Part shown: positions 5,625 through 11,143 of the stretch, in pieces
Layout: every line of letters begins with the position of its first letter
Numbering within the stretch: position 1 is the stretch's first letter
Assembly: GCA_949288405.1 (NCBI GenBank)
Contig: CASEKM010000024.1
Span: 1-11,143, forward strand
DNA length: 11,143 nucleotides
Reading direction: 5' to 3'
Source of the DNA: an uncultured bacterium
GTDB lineage: Bacteria; Bacillota; Clostridia; Oscillospirales; Oscillospiraceae
Notes under the pieces: model-generated
What the model was told of the DNA's origin: nothing
Database searches by the model: none
What the model saw: the letters and a program-made list of their open reading frames with translations, nothing else
Program-made: the position numbers and the translations under genes

Positions 5625-7115
5625 ATGGAACGAATGCAGCGGATCGTCAAGGCCAGCGCCCTGTACCGGGTGCTCTTTGCCCTGTGCCTCTGGTTTGGCC
5701 GCCAGTGGCAGGGGAGCGGCCTTATCCAGTGGTTCATCCACCCGCCCCTGGAGCAGGAGCGGGCGGAGTCGGAGAGCAGCGTCTTCACCCGGGCCTGGCG
5801 GGCCGTCCACAGGGGCCTGTGCCGGGTCTATGAGGCGCTCCATTTAAGGGGGCTGTTCCACGGGCTCGGCGCCTCCCGGGTGGGGCTCTGGTCCAGGTCC
5901 AGCGTTTTCACCAAGAGCTGGCTTTGGGCGGGGGCGGCGGCGGTGCTGGCCCCCATCCTGCCCACCATGGCGGTGCTGGGGCTGATGCTGGTGAGCTGCT
6001 TCTCCCTGCTGCTGGGCCTGATGGACCGGCGGGAGCGGGAGCTGTTCTACACCCCCTATAACCGGTACATCTGGATGTATGCGGCCATCTACCTGGTGGG
6101 GACGGCCTTCTCCGTCACCCGGTCGGGCAGCCTGCTGGGCGGGTGCCTGACGGTGGCCTTCACCCTCTTTGCCCTGGTGCTGGAGAACTCCATCACCAGC
6201 CGGCGGCAGCTGGACACCCTGATTTTGCTGATGGTGCTGGCGGGGGCGGCGGTGGCCCTGTACGGCATCTGCCAGTACCTGTTCGGCTGGGGCTACCAGT
6301 CGGAGGCCTGGGTGGACAGCGATATGTTCAGCGACATCACCTTCCGGGTGACCGCCACCCTGGAGAACCCCAACATGCTGGGCCAGTACCTGATCCTGTC
6401 CATTGCCCTGGGGGGAGCCGGGCTGTTGTCCGCCAAGGACTGGGGGATGCGGGTGGTCTACTTCTTCTGCTGCGGCCTCATGTGCGTGTGCATGCTGCTC
6501 ACCTTCGCCCGGGGGGCCTGGCTGGGTCTGGTGTTTGCCGGGCTGGTGTTCCTTCTGTTCCTCCAGCCCAGGCTGCTTCTGCTGACCCCGTTTTTGGTGG
6601 TGGCCCTGTTCTTCATCCTGCCGGATACGGTGATCGCCCGGTTCACCAGCATCGGAAACCTGGGGGACCAGTCCACCTCCTACCGGGTGTACATCTGGAT
6701 GGGCACCCTGGCCATGCTGAAGGACTACTGGCTGTGCGGCATCGGCCCCGGGGACGCGGCCTTCAATCTGGTCTATCCCCGGTACAGCTACAGCGGCATC
6801 ACCGCCCCCCACTCCCACAACCTGTTTTTGCAGATCATGTGCGACGCGGGCGTGGTGGCCCTGGTGATCTTCGTGCTGCTGCTGTTCCACTTCTTCCGGG
6901 ACCTGTGCGCCGCCTTCTGCCGGGAGAAGGGGGACGCCTTCAGCCGCTTCCATCTGGCGGCGGTGGTGGCGGGAATGGCCGGCTTTATGGTCCAGGCCAT
7001 GACGGACTACTCCTTTTATAATTACCGGGTCATGTTCCTGTTCTGGGCGTATATCGCCCTGGGCGGGCTGCTGGCCCGGAGAAACAGATTGCCGGAGAGG
7101 GGGAGCGAAGGGTGA
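5625..7115 (+). CDS. O-antigen ligase/polymerase-like membrane protein (Wzy_C)
   Basis: A 496-residue membrane protein of the O-antigen ligase/Wzy polymerase superfamily. It has about a dozen hydrophobic segments from residue 98 onward. Family landmarks are ATLENPNMLGQY (244-255), TFARGAWLG (293-301), the large loop with RVYIWMGTLAMLKDYWLCGIGPG (354-376) and the HSHN motif (396-399) typical of the Wzy_C loop. Such proteins transfer or polymerise undecaprenyl-linked glycans on the outer face of the membrane, so this one would act after the flippase. The first 95 residues form a poorly conserved, Arg-rich, partly amphipathic extension in which SSVFT-[RK]-[AS]-W occurs twice (51-58, 92-99). The gene starts 3 nt after the murJ stop with GAGG seven bases upstream, and its last codons overlap the next gene by 4 bp. 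Polymerase and ligase cannot be told apart from sequence alone. Confidence 0.87.
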   Translation: MERMQRIVKASALYRVLFALCLWFGRQWQGSGLIQWFIHPPLEQERAESESSVFTRAWRAVHRGLCRVYEALHLRGLFHGLGASRVGLWSRSSVFTKSWLWAGAAAVLAPILPTMAVLGLMLVSCFSLLLGLMDRRERELFYTPYNRYIWMYAAIYLVGTAFSVTRSGSLLGGCLTVAFTLFALVLENSITSRRQLDTLILLMVLAGAAVALYGICQYLFGWGYQSEAWVDSDMFSDITFRVTATLENPNMLGQYLILSIALGGAGLLSAKDWGMRVVYFFCCGLMCVCMLLTFARGAWLGLVFAGLVFLLFLQPRLLLLTPFLVVALFFILPDTVIARFTSIGNLGDQSTSYRVYIWMGTLAMLKDYWLCGIGPGDAAFNLVYPRYSYSGITAPHSHNLFLQIMCDAGVVALVIFVLLLFHFFRDLCAAFCREKGDAFSRFHLAAVVAGMAGFMVQAMTDYSFYNYRVMFLFWAYIALGGLLARRNRLPERGSEG

Positions 7116-8242
7116 TCCGAGTTTTGAACATCATCAGCGATACCAACATCGGCGGGGCTGGCCGGGTGCTCATCAACTATTTGCAGTACGCCGACCGGGA
7201 GCAGTTTGACACCGCCGTGGCCCTGCCCCGGGGCAGTCTGCTGAAGGCCCCTCTGGAGGAGCTGCACACCACCGTCTACGAGGTGGACGGCATTGCCGAC
7301 CGCTCCTATGACAAGGGGGACGTGAAGGTGCTCCGGGAGCTGATTCGCCGGGTGGACCCGGACATCGTCCACACCCACGGGGCCCTGTCCGGCCGCATCG
7401 CCGCCAAGCAGTGCGGGAAAAAGATCGTCTATACCCGCCACTCCGCCTTCCCGGTGCCCGCCAAGCTGCGGTATCCCCCCGGCCGGTGGGTGAACAAGTG
7501 GATGAACGAGCACTACGCCGACCGGATCATTGCGGTGAGCCCGGCGGCGGCGGCCAACCTCACCGACGCCGGGGTGTCCCCCAGGAAGATCACGGTGATG
7601 ATGAACGGCGTGGCCTCGGTGGAGCGCGCCGACCCGGAGACGTGCCGGGCCTTCCGGGCGAAGTACGGCCTTCAGGAGGGGGTGTTCACCGCCGGCATCC
7701 TGGCCCGCATCGAGCCCTATAAGGGCCACCTGCACATTGTGGAGGCGGCGCAGCAGCTGAAGGGGGAGGGGCGGAAGCTCCAGGTGCTGATCGCCGGCAC
7801 CGGCGGCTATGAGGAGGAGCTGCGGGGGGAGGTGTCCCGCCGCGGCCTGGAGGACACTGTATTTTTCCTGGGCTTCCAGAGCGACGTGGCCCCGGTGCTC
7901 TCCGTGCTGGACGTGCAGCTCAACGCCTCCTACGGCACCGAGACCTCCAGCCTGTCCATCCTGGAGGGGATGAGCATGGGCCTGCCCGCCGTGGTGAGCA
8001 GCTACGGGGGGAACCCCTGGCTCATTGACGACGGGGAGGACGGCCTGATCTTCCCCAACCGGGACAGCGCGGCCCTGGCCCGGTGCGTCGCCCGCCTCAT
8101 GGACGAGCCGGACACCCTCCGGCACATGGGGGAGCGGGCGGTGGAGATCTTCCACCGCCGGTTCACCGGCCAAATCTTTGCGAAAAATGTAGAGCAGGTC
8201 TACCTGGACCTGCTGAAAGGAGTACCCCATGGAACGAAATGA
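7112..8242 (+). CDS. GT4-family glycosyltransferase
   Basis: A 376-residue GT-B fold, GT4-family (group 1) retaining glycosyltransferase. The N-terminal nucleotide-fold motif SDTNIGGAGRVL (9-20) contains the acceptor-side glycine loop, and PDIVHTHG (83-90) follows. The C-terminal donor half has GILARIEPYKGH (195-206, with Arg199 and Lys204 in the usual phosphate-contacting places) and a complete EX7E motif (Glu277 and Glu285 in ETSSLSILE). No membrane span is seen; it is expected to act at the inner face of the membrane, adding a sugar to a lipid-linked intermediate. Donor and acceptor cannot be read from sequence. GTG7112 shares a GTGA overlap with the preceding stop codon, and GGAGAGGGGGAGCG lies just upstream, which indicates translational coupling. 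The stop codon lies 14 bp inside the next gene. Confidence 0.93.
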   Translation: MIRVLNIISDTNIGGAGRVLINYLQYADREQFDTAVALPRGSLLKAPLEELHTTVYEVDGIADRSYDKGDVKVLRELIRRVDPDIVHTHGALSGRIAAKQCGKKIVYTRHSAFPVPAKLRYPPGRWVNKWMNEHYADRIIAVSPAAAANLTDAGVSPRKITVMMNGVASVERADPETCRAFRAKYGLQEGVFTAGILARIEPYKGHLHIVEAAQQLKGEGRKLQVLIAGTGGYEEELRGEVSRRGLEDTVFFLGFQSDVAPVLSVLDVQLNASYGTETSSLSILEGMSMGLPAVVSSYGGNPWLIDDGEDGLIFPNRDSAALARCVARLMDEPDTLRHMGERAVEIFHRRFTGQIFAKNVEQVYLDLLKGVPHGTK

Positions 8243-8729
8243 CCACAAATTCCGCCTGCGGCTGAATCTGTTCGACGCCATCATCCTGGTGGTGGTGCTG
8301 GCGGTGGGCGCCGCGGCAGTCTGGTTCGGATTGCGCTCCGGCGGGAGCGAGTCCGCCCCCAGCGCCCGGACGGTGCAGTACACCGTCCTGTTCCAGAGCA
8401 TGAAGCAGGGCGGCAGCGAGCTGATCCAGCCCGGCGACCAGCTGGTGGACACGGTGAAGAACTATAAGATGGGGACCGTGGTGAGCGTCCGCTCCGAGCC
8501 CGCCCTGGTCCAGGTGCTGGACCAGGAGACCCGCACCTATGTGGACGCGGAGCTGGCCGGCTATGAGGATGTATATGTGACGGTGGAGAGCGCCTGCACC
8601 CAGCGGGACGACGCCCTGCTGCTGGACGGGGGCTATGACTTCCGGGTGGGGCAGACCGCCTATGTGCGGGGCCCCGGCTATATGGGCAGCGGCCCGGTCA
8701 CTGAGATCGTGAGGGAGGCGGAAGGATGA
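8229..8729 (+). CDS. DUF4330 membrane-anchored protein, first copy
   Basis: A 166-residue protein resembling the DUF4330 family, whose function I do not know. A short basic cytoplasmic tail (KFRLRLNLFDA) precedes one membrane helix (about 15-35). A beta-rich domain outside the membrane follows, with YTVLFQSMKQGGSELIQPGD (51-70) and a conserved-looking GDQL.D core. The overall plan, one helix plus an extracytoplasmic beta domain, resembles a scaffold or accessory subunit rather than an enzyme, and no catalytic motif is visible. ATG8229 lies inside the end of the glycosyltransferase gene (14-bp overlap), with AGGAG (8218-8222) six bases upstream. It overlaps its paralogue by ATGA. Its place in the operon suggests it works with the membrane steps of glycan export or attachment. 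Confidence 0.82.
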   Translation: MERNDHKFRLRLNLFDAIILVVVLAVGAAAVWFGLRSGGSESAPSARTVQYTVLFQSMKQGGSELIQPGDQLVDTVKNYKMGTVVSVRSEPALVQVLDQETRTYVDAELAGYEDVYVTVESACTQRDDALLLDGGYDFRVGQTAYVRGPGYMGSGPVTEIVREAEG

Positions 8730-9244
8730 AGATTTTAGATCGGGACGGCCGCCTGTTCGGCAAGATCAGCATTATCGACGTGATCGTCATTCTGGTGGTG
8801 GCCGTGCTGGCCCTGGCCATCTATGTGAAGGGGCAGATGCCCCAGACGGGCGCCAGCGTCACCACCACACCCGTGGTCTATCAGATCCTGGCGGACAACC
8901 AGCCGGAGTACATGCTGGACGCCATCCAGGTGGGGGACCAGCTCTTTGACAAGGAGCGCAGCACCGGCGGCTCCCTGGGAGAGATCATCGACGTCCAGGT
9001 CAGCGACGGCACCTATCAGGGGGAGCTGGACGACGGCACCGTGGCCGACGTGCCGGCGGAGGGGTACTACAACATCCTGATGACCATTCGGGGAGAGGCC
9101 CTGGTGGGGTCGGACGGCTCGGTGGCCCTGAACCGGATCTACGACCTGGGGGTCAACTCCCACCGGTATTTCAATACCAGATACGCCTACTTCCTGGGAC
9201 TGGTGACCGATATCCAGCTCCAGGAGGCGGACCCCGCCCAGTAA
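8726..9244 (+). CDS. DUF4330 membrane-anchored protein, second copy
   Basis: A 172-residue DUF4330-like protein. The N-terminus MKILDRDGRLFGKISIIDVI leads into one membrane helix (about 15-34), then an extracytoplasmic domain of some 135 residues. It shares a pattern with the preceding protein: Y-[IL] start of the beta domain, a Glu several residues on, I-[QP]-x-GDQL-x-D, then G-x-x-V, so the two look like diverged tandem paralogues. It lacks obvious catalytic residues. ATGA overlap with the upstream stop (8726-8729) and GGAGGCGGAAGG just before the ATG imply coupled translation and probably matched amounts of the two products. The gene ends 13 nt before the GT4-CsaB gene. A role as partner of the flippase or ligase is inference from position only. 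Confidence 0.84.
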   Translation: MKILDRDGRLFGKISIIDVIVILVVAVLALAIYVKGQMPQTGASVTTTPVVYQILADNQPEYMLDAIQVGDQLFDKERSTGGSLGEIIDVQVSDGTYQGELDDGTVADVPAEGYYNILMTIRGEALVGSDGSVALNRIYDLGVNSHRYFNTRYAYFLGLVTDIQLQEADPAQ

Positions 9245-9257
9245 GGGGGGAGGACCT

Positions 9258-11143
9258 GTGAAGATCTTAATGGCGACCATGGGCCTGGACATCGGCGGGG
9301 CGGAGACCCACATCGTGGAGCTGGCCAAGGAGCTGAAGGCGGAGGGCCACGACATTGCTATCGCCTCCAACGGCGGGGTGTACGTGCCCGAGATTAAGGC
9401 CGCCGGCATCCGCCACTACCCGGTGCCCATGCACCGGCGGGACCTGAACTGCATGCGCCGGGCCCGGAGCATGCTGAAAAAGATCATCCGCCAGGAGCAG
9501 CCCGATGTGGTCCACGCCCACGCCCGCATCCCTGCCTTTCTGTGCGGCTCCCTTCAGCCGTCCATGAAGTTCCCCTTCGTCACCACCGCCCACTGGGTGT
9601 TCGAGACCCGGGGGATGCTTCGCTACCTCACCAACTGGGGGCAGCGGACGGTGGCGGTGTCCGAGGACATCAAGGCCTATCTGATGCGGGAGTACGGGGT
9701 GCCCGAGGGGCACATCACCGTCACCGTCAACGGCATCGACACCAACAAATTTTCCCCGGACATCTCCCGGGACAAGGTGATGGCCCAGCTGGGGCTGGAC
9801 CCCGCCAAGCCGGTGATCTCCTACGTCAGCCGCATGGACGAGGACCGGGCCCTGGTGGCCCGGCAGCTGGTGGAGATCGCCCCCGACCTGGACCGGGCGG
9901 TCCCCGGGGTGCAGCTCATCATTACCGGCGGCGGCAATGTGTTCGGTGAGATCAAGGCCCGGGCCGACCAGGTGAATGAACAGCTGGGCCGCGCCTGTGT
10001 GGTGATGACCGGCCCCCGCACCGATATCAACGAGATCGTGGCGGCGGGGGACGTCTTTGTGGGGGTGTCCCGCTCCGCCCTGGAGGCCATGTCGGCGGCC
10101 AAGCCGGTGATCGTGGCGGGCAACGAGGGCTACCAGGGCCTCTTTGGCCCGGACAAGCTGGAGGAGGCCCAGGCGGGCAACTTCTGCTGCCGCGGCCTGC
10201 CCATGTCTACCCCGGAGCGGCTGAGGGAGGACGTGCTGTCCGCCCTGGCCCTGTCCCCGGGGGAAAAGGAGGAGCTGGGGGCCTACGGCCGCCAGGTGAT
10301 TTTTGACTTCTACTCCGTGCGCCGGATGGCGGGGGACTGCCTGAAGGTGTACAACCAGGTGCGCCGCCGCCGGTTCAATGTGGTGATGAGCGGCTACTAC
10401 GGCTTCTCCAACGCGGGGGACGACGCCATTCTCCAGTCCATTCAGGAGGGGATCGTGGCGGCCAGCGACGACATCTCCATCACCGTCCTGTCCAACGACC
10501 CGCCCCTCACCGAACATCTGTGCGGCCTGGAGGCGGTGCCCCGGTTCCAGATGTGGAAGGTGCTGGGGGCCCTGCGGAAGTGCGACGCCCTCCTGTCGGG
10601 AGGGGGGAGCCTTCTCCAGGACCGGACCTCTACCCGCTCCCTGCTGTACTACCTGGCCATCATCCGGGGGGCGGAGCTGTTTCACAAGCCGGTGATGCTC
10701 TACGCCAACGGCATCGGCCCGGTGCGCAAGCCGGCCAACCGCCGCCGGGTGAGAAAGGCGGTGGAGCGGGCGGCCCTGGTCACCCTCCGGGACCGGAGCT
10801 CCGCCAAGGAGCTGCAGGACATGGGGGTGACCCGGCAGGACCTCCATGTCACCGCCGACCCGGTCTTTAACCTGCCCCCCGCCCCGGAAAAGCGGGGGGA
10901 GGCGCTGGTCGTCTCCGCCCAGCTGCCCCAGGGGGCGCCCTTTGCGGCGGTGTCCGTCCGGGACTGGCCGGGCACAGGGGAATTTCCCCGGCAGCTGGCC
11001 GCCCTGTGCGACCACCTGCGGCGGACCTACGGCCTGGAGATCCTGTTTCTGATGATGCAGCCGGGCCACGACCGGAACACCACCCAGCAGGTGCGCCAGT
11101 ACATGGAGGAGCCCTCCTATCTGCTGGAGGAGGCCTGTACGCC
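9258..11143 (+). CDS. csaB: GT4 glycosyltransferase-CsaB pyruvyl transferase fusion (partial)
   Basis: An open frame of 628 codons runs past the window end. Residues 1 to about 370 are a GT-B glycosyltransferase: MKILMATMGLDIGGAETH at the N-terminus, PDVVHAHARIPA, VTVNGIDTNKFSP, and SRSALEAMSAAKPVIVAG near the donor site. From about residue 373 a polysaccharide pyruvyl transferase begins, with SGYYGFSNAGDDAIL (378-392), LSGGGSLLQD (446-455), NGIGPV (484-489), LRDRSSAKEL and TADPVF. CsaB transfers pyruvate from phosphoenolpyruvate to a secondary wall polysaccharide, making the ligand of SLH domains. A stand-alone CsaB is about 360-370 residues, so some 110 are probably missing here. Start GTG9258 follows GGAGGA (9249-9254) closely; the in-frame ATG9270 is too far away. 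The first Glu of the GT4 EX7E motif is Val268, while the second is Glu276. It is the last gene visible in the operon. Confidence 0.92.
   Translation, partial: MKILMATMGLDIGGAETHIVELAKELKAEGHDIAIASNGGVYVPEIKAAGIRHYPVPMHRRDLNCMRRARSMLKKIIRQEQPDVVHAHARIPAFLCGSLQPSMKFPFVTTAHWVFETRGMLRYLTNWGQRTVAVSEDIKAYLMREYGVPEGHITVTVNGIDTNKFSPDISRDKVMAQLGLDPAKPVISYVSRMDEDRALVARQLVEIAPDLDRAVPGVQLIITGGGNVFGEIKARADQVNEQLGRACVVMTGPRTDINEIVAAGDVFVGVSRSALEAMSAAKPVIVAGNEGYQGLFGPDKLEEAQAGNFCCRGLPMSTPERLREDVLSALALSPGEKEELGAYGRQVIFDFYSVRRMAGDCLKVYNQVRRRRFNVVMSGYYGFSNAGDDAILQSIQEGIVAASDDISITVLSNDPPLTEHLCGLEAVPRFQMWKVLGALRKCDALLSGGGSLLQDRTSTRSLLYYLAIIRGAELFHKPVMLYANGIGPVRKPANRRRVRKAVERAALVTLRDRSSAKELQDMGVTRQDLHVTADPVFNLPPAPEKRGEALVVSAQLPQGAPFAAVSVRDWPGTGEFPRQLAALCDHLRRTYGLEILFLMMQPGHDRNTTQQVRQYMEEPSYLLEEACT

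Noticed and set aside
4683..6953. Two abutting long minus-strand frames (4683-5843 and 5844-6953) opposite the flippase and ligase genes
   Set aside because: Their Gln/His/Gly-rich translation mirrors hydrophobic codons of the membrane proteins. They show no signals or domains.
7022..8452. A 476-codon minus-strand frame opposite the GT4 gene
   Set aside because: It crosses three real gene boundaries and has the compositional bias of an antisense shadow.
9267..11069. A 600-codon open frame on the minus strand opposite the GT4-CsaB gene
   Set aside because: Its His/Gly/Val-rich product has no family resemblance, while the plus strand encodes two clear conserved domains across the same span.

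Overview
The window is high in G+C (roughly two thirds by eye), yet its promoters match the Firmicutes sigma-A consensus well. With S-layer-homology (SLH) domains, a CsaB-type pyruvyl transferase, strong GGAGG ribosome sites and frequent GTG/TTG starts, this points to a high-GC clostridial bacterium, most likely in the Oscillospiraceae (the Flavonifractor/Oscillibacter/Intestinimonas group). That placement is inference from gene content; no taxonomic marker was searched.

Layout. (1) Positions 3-89, minus strand: a tRNA-Leu with anticodon CAG and encoded CCA, driven by a well-matched promoter at 125-153. (2) Positions 344-880, plus strand: a small permuted papain-fold (YiiX/YaeF-like) protein. 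Its translation start lies inside an exact 22-bp tandem duplication (323-366) that is not a multiple of three. (3) Positions 899-934: a strong hairpin terminator for the next gene. (4) Positions 956-3784, minus strand: a 942-residue secreted protein with a phosphodiester glycosidase (NAGPA) domain, three SLH domains, an (EP)n linker, an Ig-like domain and a C-terminal SH3b domain. (5) Positions 3785-4055: a divergent promoter region, one good sigma-A promoter each way and a leader hairpin on each side. (6) Positions 4056-11143, plus strand: a compact six-gene operon encoding a MurJ-family flippase, an O-antigen ligase/polymerase-like membrane protein, a GT4 glycosyltransferase, two adjacent DUF4330 single-pass membrane proteins, and a GT4-CsaB fusion that runs off the window. 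Genes overlap by 4 or 14 bp, or are separated by 3 or 13 bp.

How it fits together. CsaB enzymes add ketal-linked pyruvate to secondary cell-wall polysaccharide, and SLH domains bind that pyruvylated polymer. The plus-strand operon therefore reads as a make, flip, polymerise/ligate and pyruvylate cassette for a cell-wall glycan. The divergent gene encodes a protein predicted to be held on that glycan by its SLH domains and carrying a glycosidase that may act on sugar-phosphate linkages. The less described parts are the DUF4330 pair, the fusion of glycosyltransferase and pyruvyl transferase, and a MurJ relative that seems to lack most of the charged residues needed for lipid II transport.
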